A stretch of 64,000 nt of DNA, taken from contig NW_024104665.1 of NCBI RefSeq assembly GCF_003945595.2, positions 2,633,651 through 2,697,650 on the forward strand, written 5' to 3'. The first letter of the stretch is position 1. Each line of letters starts with the position of its first letter. The DNA is from Pipra filicauda (Eukaryota; Chordata; Aves; Passeriformes; Pipridae). The notes beneath the pieces are model-generated. The model saw only the letters and a list, made by a program, of their open reading frames with translations, was not told the DNA's origin and made no database searches. Positions 40,366-51,600 of the stretch are shown here, in pieces. The translations under genes and the position numbers were made by a program.

Positions 40366-41220
40366 TGAAGGGATACAAGTTCTTTAGGAAGGACAGGCCG
40401 GGAAGATGAGAAGGTGGGAATTGACCTCTCTGTGACAGAAAGCTGGAATGCACAGAGCTTTTCCCGGGGATAGAGGATGAGCCAGCTGGGAGCCTATGGG
40501 TAAGGACTGAATAGCAGATCAGTATAGGTGACACTGCAGTGGGGGTCTGCTATAAGCTGCCAAGCTGGGCAGAACAAATAGATGAGGACTCCTACAGACA
40601 GCTAGAAACAGCCTTGTGTTTTCAGGGCCTGGTCCTCATAGAGGACTTCAGCCCCTCTAGTATCTGATGTACAAGCAACACAGTACAGTGTAAGCAACCC
40701 CAGGGCTTCCTAGAGAGTACTGACAACAACTTCCTGACAAAAGCAATCGAGGAAACAACAACAAGTGCTCTGCTGGACCTCATACTCACAGACAAAGAAT
40801 GATTGACTGAGGATGTGAAGGTAAAAGGCAGTCTTGGCTGCAGTGACCATAGATGATGGAGTTCAGGATGCTGAGAAGAGCAGGGCAAAAATCAAAATGA
40901 CAACCCTAGACTTCATGAGAGCAGATTTTGACCACTGACTGGATCTGCTTGTTAGAGTCATGTGGGATAACGCCCTGGAGGGATGGGGTCCAAGAAAGCT
41001 CAAGTGCAGTCCATAACAACAAGCCAGAAGTCAGGCAAATACCCCAGGGGGCCTGAATGGATGAACAAGATGCTCCTGGACAAACTGAAACATAGAAAGG
41101 GAGTATACAGAAGGTGGAGGGAGGGACACATAACCTGTGAGGAAAAGAGGGACACAGTCCAAGCATGCGGAGATGCAGTCAGGGAAACCAAAGCCCTGGA
41201 GATTAATCTTCATCTCAGTC
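40366..41220 (+). mobile_element. CR1 LINE, internal ORF2 fragment (degraded)
   Basis: Translated in changing plus frames the segment follows the CR1 ORF2 region from the end of the endonuclease domain to just before the reverse transcriptase. Examples are KFFRKDRPGRE near 40377, VGVCYRP-like remnants near 40530, DNNFLTKAI-type sequence near 40722, SALLDLILTDKE-type near 40770, TLDFMRADF near 40904, and the clearest part, [17 protein letters not shown] at 41058-41108. Several frameshifts and stops (TGA near 40800, TGACTGACTGG near 40932) show it is an old dead copy. It lacks the 3' end. It accounts for the 81-codon open frame at 40983-41228. Confidence 0.9.
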
Positions 41221-41228
41221 TATATTAG
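40983..41228 (+). pseudogene. Remnant open frame of CR1 ORF2 (81 codons)
   Basis: This open stretch is the best preserved piece of the CR1 ORF2 fragment. It contains [19 protein letters not shown], then [20 protein letters not shown] and ETKALEINL, matching the linker between endonuclease and reverse transcriptase in CR1 proteins. Its ATG is not a real start: the similarity continues upstream in other frames. No catalytic residues of either domain are present, so it is a decayed transposon piece and not a gene. Confidence 0.85.
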
Positions 41229-44200
41229 TAAAACCCATGGTTAGGAATAACACAGGCTCAAGCTTTCTTTCCCTAGCATGCCCAGAAGCCTTCTTGGACT
41301 CTGTTCCATGTAAAGTGTAAGTGTACAGAACATAGTTATCAAAATTGTATCTAGAAACTGTTCAAAGTTTCAATCAGTTATTTCCAATCCAAGTAAATTC
41401 ACGTTTATAATATTTAAGTGCTGATTTGCAATAACAATCTTAAAAACTAAATTTACATCAAAATTTCATTGTTTAGACAAGACCATCTACAACAATAAAA
41501 TCTGTGAACGTTATGCCCACAAATCTATGCAAACAAGAATTAATCAGGTCCACACTGACGGAAATAAAGATTCTGTATAGCTTCATGAAGACACCCCGAT
41601 CATTCAGAGCATCAAAAAATAGAGGAAGACTGGCAGGAATCTCAAGTGATTATCTGTCCAACTTTCAGGCCCAGGCAAAATCTTATATACATGATGGCAG
41701 ATCCACTATTTCTAAGTGCTGAACATTAATGCATCCTTAACGTTAGAAAGTAGTTTCCACTATATGACTGTGTTAGCGAATTAATGAAGAAAAGCATACC
41801 TTTCACGAATCAGCTAGCAGTACTTTCCACTTTCCAATACTAAGTATTGCTGTAGAAATCTCTTTAAGACACGGCCAATTTTTGCCCTGGCCTTCCCAAT
41901 TTCCTCTCTGCATGCTCTTGCTTCAGTATGTTTCTTCTTACTTTGCATTCAGTAAAGAATTAATTTGTCCACTCTGATGTGTTATTAGACTTTTTATCCA
42001 TTCCATATTAGGTTGCTTTCCATTTCTGGAGTTAGTTTCTTTCTAGAGTTACTAGCTTTCTATAATTCCTTTTTCTACTTAGGGTTCATTTTCATCTGAT
42101 CTCTCAGAATTCTGTATTTAAGTGAATCTTGAGCTTTACCCAGTTAAGAGACTAGACATTTCTACAAAAAACACAGACATGACAAGAAAAAACAGACCAT
42201 GTCCTTACCTGCATGACTTAAAAACACTTTAAGTCAAACTCGTATATGGCAATTACTAATCACAAGCACAGATTATTGAATAAAACATTTCTGAATTAAC
42301 TGTGGGTTCATTATGAACTTCTCAATTATTCTGGACAGACAGAACACATAGTGGAAGAATTCCAATCCTAAAGAGGCAGAATGTCAAAAGAACATTTGAT
42401 CTCTCATAAGTAAACCTCACCATCTTCCCAAATACTTTAAGTTCCTTGGCAACTGCCAAAAGTCAAAAAGATACACAAACATAAAAGCATCCCTAGTCAT
42501 AAATTCTGATACACTTAGGGAAGTCTCTGCGTAAAGCTCTGGATGAGCTCTTTCTTTCAGCTGATCAGCTAAAAAACCTAGATCTTAAAACAAAACAAGC
42601 CAGAAATGTTTCATCATTCTAGAAGGTTAGTACAAGACTTCTGCATTTTCTTGTGGATTAAAAACTTGATTCCCTTCCCCCCTGCCATTTTGGATTACAG
42701 AGCAAAGTAGACACTGCAGTCATAAAGGAAACACTAAACATAGAAAAGATTTTCTTTGTCTTATTCAAATCAGTGCATTTACTTAGGATGCAGAACTGCT
42801 TCTTGCAGAATATCATCAGTTCCCAAAGAGTTACAGAACAGTAGCATTCCTCCTAGATAATTCTTGAAAGAATTATTCTATAAAACCTGTAAAGCATAGG
42901 ATTATTTTATCCTCATGCACATTCGTATTCGTATTTAAACTTAGCCACAGTAATCACCCTGGGGACAAAAAGCCATGTTTTCACATAATGCAGAGGTCTG
43001 AAGTTAAACACAACACATTTGCATTCAGTGTAAAAAATAAAAAAAATCACTCTAGTCATCTCAGCATTTTGAAAAGCAGGCCATGTTTGGACAGGCACTC
43101 CATGCTGGACTCTTTTTGAATGATCTCTCTGTAAATTAACACTTGTCTTGCAACAGATGCATAAAATGATTGCATAACTCCGAAACATAACTGAAATATA
43201 CCTTCAAGATTCATTGCATTTGGCACTGCCACATAAGGTTTAATTCTGAATAATTCTTGTTAAAGAACTGACAGCATATGAACACTGAAACAAAAAACTC
43301 AAGCAATGAACTTAGTAGCTTGTAATGTGACTGAAGAAATGAAATTACTGAATTCCATTTTTGTAAGATATTGGCTTTGTATTGCTGGAAAAATCTGAAT
43401 TTTATTGAGTTTTGTATAGACTTGCTCTTTTTAGTAGGGATTTTTGTTTTGGTTTTATATCAAGGAGGATGATAAATTCTCTATTGTGTCATGGAAATGC
43501 AGTGCAAACAGTTTTGAACATTGCCAGATCACTGTCTCTTCAAGTAAGTCTTCCCAGAAACAGTGTTTTAACAAATAGTCCCGTAACATTATTTTCTACA
43601 CTTTAATGAGCCTTAGCAGCAGTTCTGCAAGTCCCAACTTAACACTGATAAAAAGGAAACTGAAACCATGCATGCAACAACCCCTGAAAGTCACAGTACT
43701 TTCGGTACTATTTACAGGAGGTGCATGCTAACTACATGTTTATCTACCTGGCATTAGTGTTTTACAGGTATAACAAAGATCACCACCTTGCCTCTGTTTT
43801 TTGCACATCTTTATCACCCTACAGTATTTCTTCTGGACATTTTGTTATGTTAAACTAGCCACAGATAGTTCAGCATTTCAGTCATACACTAAATTAAATT
43901 AAGCATTAAATAAAGATTTTGAACTTCCTTGATTCAGAAGCTGTAAAGTCAAAGCCCAAGACAAATGTGAGAAACCAAACGGGTGAACTGTTATGGTACA
44001 ACTGACATTTTTGGAAGAATATCATACTCTGACAGCACTGGTCTCTCCTGGTGCAGTACCAATTGCAGTAAGTAGTTTCTAGTAGCTGCTCAAAACTCAT
44101 GAAAAATCAGGTTCAAGCCCTGAGAATATCTCCTACCTCACAGGTATAGAAAACTCCCTACACCTACACATTAGATCATTTTAGCAATACTGGATATTAA

Positions 44201-45425
44201 AAACTAGATCATCCTTTGGGCTCTTTGATATCCAGCCCATCATTATTATCATTTTGGGTTTGTTTTTTTTCCCCCAGGTCACCAAAAAGGAGGCAATAGC
44301 TTTATACACTATAGCCAGTCCATGCCCCATGATGGGGCTTATAATCATTTTGGACTAAGAATGCATTTAATTCTCACTGTTGGAATAACCCCCTCTTCCT
44401 AACTCCTGAGCTGTGACACAGCAGGGCTGCACGGGTAATTTGATGATGGCACTGTCCCCCGCCCCACGCAGATGCAGCAGCTCACAGGTTTAAGCACTTG
44501 CATGTATCAGGTGCATGGACTGCTTTTCAGAGCGGGAGATCATCCCACACCCTGCAACAACCTCCACTGTAACCAATCCAAATCCAAATTCAATTGCCTG
44601 AAACCATTTACAGGTAAAGTTGACATTAACAGCTCTAGCGCGACTTCACTCATTTCCCCATCCCCAGCTTCCTGAAAGGTCATGGTTTTAAAAGGAAATA
44701 ATATGCTGGAAAAGATATCATTAAAACACTAATCAAAACAACCACACACACCCCACCACACAGCTTACAGTGGGAACACATACCTAGAAAGCTTGCCAAC
44801 TAAGGCAGACCAACAGAGCTGACCGTGTACAATGTGGCTTTGTTGGAGGGTTGCTCATGAAAAACAGGCAATAAAAATGAGTAACTTATTACCACAATAG
44901 CTCAAAAATCAAACACAGTGAACTGACTGCTATAAACCAAGGGAATGATATAAGGGGAATGAAGAAACTTCTGATAAGTGAGCTATTCTCCAGAATGTTT
45001 CCAGAAGACGACAGGGTAAAGCTTAACACAACTTATGCAGCAAACTGACAGGAAGCTGTTGGTGCAGCAGGAAAAGCAGATGAAGTAATAAATAAATACA
45101 TGGGTAAGGAGCAAGTCTCAAAATATACACAATGGTGTTGGTGCTTGGAGTTCAGTTTTGCCCAGTCATTTTGGGCAAGTCACGCAGACATCTCTGTAAA
45201 TATATTCAGATAAAGATATTTGCTCCTAAGCACTTTAATCTCTAAAGATGAAACATTATATGAAATGTTACTATTTACAGCTTACTGCCTTCTAATGACA
45301 GCAGAAATGTGCATTCCACATTTATCATCTGACAGAATCAAATCAGAATCAGTCTTCATATATGTTTTGACAATGTGTGAACGTTAAGCACAACTCATTG
45401 TGTTATTTGGCTGTCAGGTATGATC

Positions 45426-45497
45426 AAAAAAAATTCAACAAAACCCCTACAGTAAAAAAACAAAAAACAAACTCCAATGAAAAAAAAACAAAAAACA
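45426..45497 (-). promoter_or_regulatory. T-rich (sense strand) tract just downstream of the exon C 5' splice site
   Basis: On the THADA sense strand the donor GTAAGT of exon C is followed within 20 nt by TTTTTTGTTTTTTTTT and further T runs with G/C interruptions. U-rich sequence directly after a 5' splice site is known to recruit TIA1/TIAL1 and help U1 recognise exons in long introns. That role is inference here; the tract itself is plain. It may equally be simple low-complexity DNA. Confidence 0.4.
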
Positions 45498-45513
45498 GCC
45501 CTCAAAAACTTAC

Positions 45514-45682
45514 TTGCAGTAGCGTTCCATGAATGCTGTTCTGTCGTATGCAATGACTGGTAGAGTTTGGAAGCCCCTCCAGCAAGGACAGCACTGTTTG
45601 TGGTACTTCATTTACCATAACAAATGGAACAAGGGCCTGACCCGACATCTCACGGCAACGGTACACAGGAGAGTGCCCACAT
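45514..45682 (-). CDS. THADA: THADA internal exon C, 169 nt
   Basis: The minus-strand acceptor is CTCTTTATTCTAG and the donor CAA/GTAAGT, a full consensus 5' splice site followed by a T-rich stretch. The exon gives 56 residues beginning CGHSPVYRCREM and ending RQNSIHGTLLQ, the same length as the human segment as I recall it. The CGHSPVY and HGTLLQ motifs are hallmarks of the conserved THADA/Trm732 core. One position is unusual: where I remember EMAARALVPFV in mammals this copy reads EMSGQALVPFV, and the Arg-to-Gln change equals a CGG-to-CAG (CpG) transition. The exon ends in phase 0. The frame is intact, so the gene looks functional here. Confidence 0.97.
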
Positions 45683-48600
45683 CTAGAATAAAGAGAAATA
45701 CCTAATTTTTGTCATCCAGCTGCAATCCACTGTGGTGGCTAAAACAAAACAAAGGGTAATGCAATGAAAACTGAAACATATTTCTCACATATCCAATACA
45801 TGGTCTTTTTTCTCAGTAGTGAAAGAGTATTTTCGTAGAAACATAAGTCATACTAAAACTCTGCTGGAGGCTTTTTGTCCTTCACAAGTTCCAGTGTTTA
45901 CATAAAGGAAAAAAAATTACAAGAAGGAAAAGATGCAATTATGCCATGAAGCAGGTAAGTATATTGTCCCATACCATCTTTTTTAATGCTTATGTTACTT
46001 ATTATTCATATTCAAATGTATTCAACTTAAAACAGTTAAGCTCCATGTTGATAATCAGATGTTTTCATAAGAACACAACATGGTGTCTATTGAATTTTAG
46101 GCCAAATCTCCCACTTGTTTTTAGAACACATTTAAAGGCAGGAAGTAACAGACATTTCCATTATTTATAATTAGTATCTAAAAGATAAATACCTTTTTAT
46201 TTAAAACTAACTGCTAAGATTCAAGACTGCATATAAAGCACAGGCCAAAAAGAATCTTTTATCTTTTAGTGTTATTAAGGATAGGAACGGGTTGTAGATT
46301 TATGAATATATATAGAATGAGCTATTCAGCTACATTAACACATTAATCAGCTGTACACTACTTCAGTAGCATGTATACTGAATTGAAGTGAATAAGAGTC
46401 CTTAATCAGCTAAATAGGTTAGGCTAAGTCTTTCAAAGCCAGTAATTCTTGCATGTGTCAGTTGTGGTAACACAGGTACGATTCAGCCACCCAGAAAACT
46501 AAGAAAGTTACTACAGGATTTAGACCAAAGGCCAAACGTCTCAAAAATGCAGTATCTGGATGAAGTTATGCTCTGATACTCCCCAGCTGATTATGATGAC
46601 TCAAGAGAGATGGCCTTCCCTACTCCAATCCTCTCATCGTTTTCCTGAATTGCTTCTTATGTATTTTCGACTAACAAAATCACATGTAGTTGAGATTATC
46701 CCCTGCCAAAATGATTTTGGCCTCTCCAAAAAAAACCCCTGCAGGGTTGTGCCTACATGTTTAAAAATTAAATGAAATTAAAAACTATTCTAAGTTTTCA
46801 AATATGTCTAGCAAATTTAAATCAATACTCAAAGTGGTAGTTTACTTTAGTTCACATCAAAGAAATACAGAAAACAGTTTCCATCTTGAACCAGCAACCA
46901 AATTAATAGAGTTCCGAATACTAAGAAACTAAATAGTCTTAACTGAAATAGTAATGTTATGCCTGAAAAACATAGATCTCATCTAAAGGAACTAGAGAGC
47001 TATGCTACCCCAAACAATAGGTTTTTGTGGGAATTTTTAATTCTTTCAGTATGGCAGCATGTTCTATCATGATTTTTACAAAGACCATCTTTGCATTTTG
47101 TTTTCAAAGACTGGCTATCCTTCACAACAGAATGCTAAATCAGAGCAGTCACAACTGGAAGCTCTTCCATATGGAAAAGCTTCAATTCTGCACTGACAAG
47201 GCGCAAGACGAAATTCAGCTCAGCTCTTCCAAAAAAAACTTCCATTTTTTTTAAACAAAAACATTTTAATTCTACTGTAAAGTAAACTTAAACCAGTGAA
47301 GTGATTTGTCTGCAACCATTCCTTTACTTCTGCTAAACCATGTTTTCTTCACCAAGAGACTGGCACACGTAGACGTTCTTTCCAAACACAAGCAACACTG
47401 ACTAACAAATGTCTGGTTTTTAATTAGCCTTAACTGTATACTTAAGAACGTTCTTTGTTTATGACCTTTTAAAAATCCCAAGGAATCTGACATGTCTTCA
47501 TAGGAGGAGTGGAAAACAGGTAAAATGCCAGGGTTTCCTGTAACTTGTGCAAGGGTACTTTCCAACACTCCTTGCTTCAGACTGGGTTTTCTCCTCAAGC
47601 ACGATGCAATGAATTAGAATGAAATTCTGTGGGGGTTTTCCTATTAACAAAAATTGTTATATATATATATAAAAATAAATGTATTATATATATAAAAATA
47701 TAGTATTAATAAGTATGTTTAAATAACCTCACTTTAACTTTGTCATATTGTAAAAACTGACATCAAAGACTTATAACACATGCATATACATACATGGAGA
47801 CACAGTATTTTACGTGCCAAATTTTGTTCCACGCTATCATTTCATCAAATTTATTATGGAAATAGAAGTGACTGCTCTATATTTAGAAAGAAGAAAATAG
47901 GTTCATATTATTGGTAAAATTTTCTCAGCTGCCTGAAGTCCTCCTGCTGAGCAACCACACTGGTGCCCTGTCATGGAGAACTCTCCCAGGACGCAGCTGG
48001 CCCGGTTCTGCAACTTTCTGTGCCTGAGGAAAATGCAATCCCACAGCTACTACTTGCCCAAAGGGCAACCCAACCACCAACCTGCCACTGTTCTATGCAC
48101 CTGCTGTACATTAATGCAAACTTCTCACACTACAGACTGCCACGCAGGGTGCAGTGCAGTCACACGAACTGACATCCTGGTGGAAACCCTGAGAAGAGCA
48201 CTCCTATGAAGTCACTACTAAGGAACAAAAGCATCACAAAATTTTAAGAACAATTAAGTATTTGCTATATAGGAACACGTAGGGGAGCACATGGAAGGTA
48301 TTTCACCTTGGCAAATAGCTTCCCAAATCTGAGAGGGGTTAACATTCCTACCGTTTCTTCCCATTTATTTAAAATAATTTTTTTTAGTCTCCTAATACTC
48401 AAAGAAAATTGGTTGTTCCCCACGTCCTGCAAGAAACAGTGCTTATAATATTTCAAAAACACTTCTCATTTCACGTACACTTGCAAGATGTCATGCCAAG
48501 TCACCATCAGAGACCTATTCCTGAACTTCTGCATACCCTGAAGGCACTTAGGTATACATCTCTCATGTTTTGAAAGCCCTTGACTTCATTCCTGAATCAC

Positions 48601-51600
48601 GCAACAAGTTTGCCAGAAGAATGTCAAAACATACACCAGTTTTTCCATTCTCTAACAGCACCCTAGAACAGGCAGTTTTGATTTTTACTGGATCCCACTT
48701 AGATATAACCTCTTACCTGTAACTAAAACTAAACAGGATCAATCCTCAAAAAGGGATAGAAAGAGTGAATGCAAATGAAACAACTGAGCAACAGAAAATA
48801 GCAATCTAACCCATTTTTTTGTTTATAGTTGTACAAGCTTCAAGATCAACTATACACTCTTAACACTAAGTCTGCAACCTGTATTCTTAAATACTTATTT
48901 TATCTAGGATTTAGCAACCTCACAAAGTTGTATCAAGAAATACTATTACACAATTATGGCAATCACAGTAACTCAGTTTATACCTGCAGCAAAAAGCAGC
49001 AGCTTAAGGAAAGAAGTATTTTGAGGCTATTAAACTATTCAGGTTACTCTTCCTGCCATCCCTGAGATTAATTTCATTTATGTGATGGCAGTTCATTGTC
49101 CTTCACAAGTCAGGACATTGGCAAAAAAGAACAGGACCTCCAACCTCGGCCACTTCACCATCCAGACTCTGAGCTTCACCTGCCAACAACATGACTACAA
49201 TCTGTCACAGGCTCATCCCCTCTGCGGGAAGTATGAGCAATGGAGTCTTGCACTCATTGGGAAAGCACTGCTGTGTGTGCAAACCTGCATTTAAAACTGT
49301 TCCATTTCCTTTGATTTGAAAAGTACCTAGGGGAGATGGGGAAGTGTTTTCATTATGCAACACTACCTTTACAGGCAGGTCATGTATAAGTAGACTTATA
49401 CATACTACATTATGTAAAATGTTGTCATATGTAAAAACATACATTATGCCAACCAAACTTTATTACATTTCAATGTAGCAACAAGCATGAAACCTGCAAA
49501 ATCCTCATGTGATACACTTCTATTAAATCCTGAGGGCTATTAATAATTGTTGTAGTAGTTCACCTTGAACTCAGTACTGTTTATCTAGGTGCATGTGGTA
49601 CTGGACGTAAACATGTTTACTTGAAACGGTCCATGATCACGAACAAAAAGTCAATAAATCTGAGAAGGTTTCACTTCATGTAACTGTAGATTCAATGCAT
49701 TTCCACTGCTCCGTTCCAGCTTCAATATTTAGAACCTGAACAACCCTCCTAACCGACATAATTTATGACCAACTCTCATAAGGCACAAAGATTCCATACT
49801 CCTCTGCACACATCAAAGTATCTAATTTATTACTCTGGTTACAAACAACAGAACATTAGCTGTAAATGAAAATATATTAAACTTCTTTTTGAAAAAGAAA
49901 AGGAAAAAAAAAAATCAACAAACCTGCAGGTGTTTCCTATGTGCTTATTTTCCTCCCTTTCTTATTACTTACCCTCAACAGACTTTATTAAGTGTGTTGA
50001 CTTAATAAATTAACCCAAATTTACAAAGCAAATAAGGATTACCTTTTATATGAAGTTCACAGAAACAAATGAGTAGAATTAATTTGAAGAATCACATCTG
50101 TAGCTGAAAATATGTACATTTTATTATATAATACCTTTAGTTGTTAAAAGTACTAATAAGGAGAGGAATAGCTATTTCCAGGTTTTACTGGATGTTGTCA
50201 CAGTGATCTATGCATTACTAATTATGTCACTGCTTATTAACGATACAGTGGACATTCTGAAGAAGGGGCCTCCGAGCCTGTACGTCAAACCAAGTATCCC
50301 ACCACCATCACAAACAGTTTGAGAGAAGAGGGCAGCATGAGGCAGGAAAGGCACACTTGCAATTCAAACAAACCAACTCTGCCTGCAGGTTAAAGCATTT
50401 TAACAGCCTCTATTTTTAAAAGATAACACCAATTAAAAAAATATGAATAAATAAAATTCAAACAGATGGCACTCTTTAAATCCTGGAGCTAGTTATGCCA
50501 GAAGGTCCTAACAAATGCACTGTAAGAAAAAAATTGCAGTAAGGCTTCTATCTGATTCTATATAGGCACAGTAAGTAGTATGAGAAAGAGATTTTCTCTT
50601 TCCTCCACCACGCAGCTATACAGTTCAAGTCATGTTATCAGTTCCAAAGCAAGAATTAAAAACATGAAATTACATTAGGGGAAAACATGAATGGTGGTCT
50701 CAGGTCACAGCAAAAAGTATTTAGCAACAGATTCAGTTCTCATTACAAAGGGTTTGGTTAATAAGATTCAAGGGCATTGTATGCATGCATCACGATTATA
50801 GACTAGTTTATTTTTTTCCCTTCAAATTATCTCCTAAAGGAATACATTTAGCAACTTTCAAATGCAGTGTAACGGATTTCCAAGAGAAGTGAGGTCCAAA
50901 AATAGCATTAAAAAAATACTCGAGCTTCCACACAACACAACTTGGACTTCCACATTGGGCACAAATCAGCAGGACGATGCCTATTCATTACTGTGAGAGT
51001 GAGGTTTCCTGGAATATGAACAATAATTGCTATGCATGTACATAAAGTTTCTTTTGTTCATTTATTGACTTGCTTGGTTTCTGTTTTTCTTTTAAGGAAA
51101 CACAATTATTTTTTATTTAGATATCTGTGTTCCTTAGCAATTAAAGTACCCACCGCATTTAACTTAAAAAATTTATTTCTCCATGGAAATCTGTATTTAA
51201 TTGGTCTGAAGACATTTTTTTTCATTCTTTAATCTGAGATTAAGAATAAAAAAAAAACAGAATAATCTGAGTTTTGATATAGCTTCTCAATATTTACCTG
51301 ATGAGTAAAAATGCATTACAGAATTATCAGTTTGTGGAGGTTTTAGATCTACAATCAACACATGAATGTAGCTCAGAAAATGTTTGAACAAAACTGTGGA
51401 CAGAAACAAATGAAATTTAATTTCAGGTTATTTATGCAGTTCTAAATTTCTAAATTCTTATCTATTTCCTTTGAAGTGAAGTTAATGGTTGCCCAAACTT
51501 CTGGTCTCTTTATACACTGTGTTAAGTATTTTATTCTTCCAACTTGGGCAATTAAGATAAAACCTTGTATTTTTGTAAAGGCATTGTTTTCCACACAAAC

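Larger units (their letters stand above)
18124..45513 (-). other. THADA: THADA intron, 27.4 kb (largest in window)
   Basis: It contains an exon-like island (21615-21755), a perfect short hairpin (23005-23025) and a CpG-retaining block (28150-28580). Two CR1 fragments (37941-38065, 40366-41220) and a plus-strand exon-like segment (44472-44613) are also present. The longest open frame of the window, 211 codons on the minus strand at 33238-33873, lies here but resembles nothing I know. The rest is AT-rich unique sequence without recognisable features. Confidence 0.85.
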
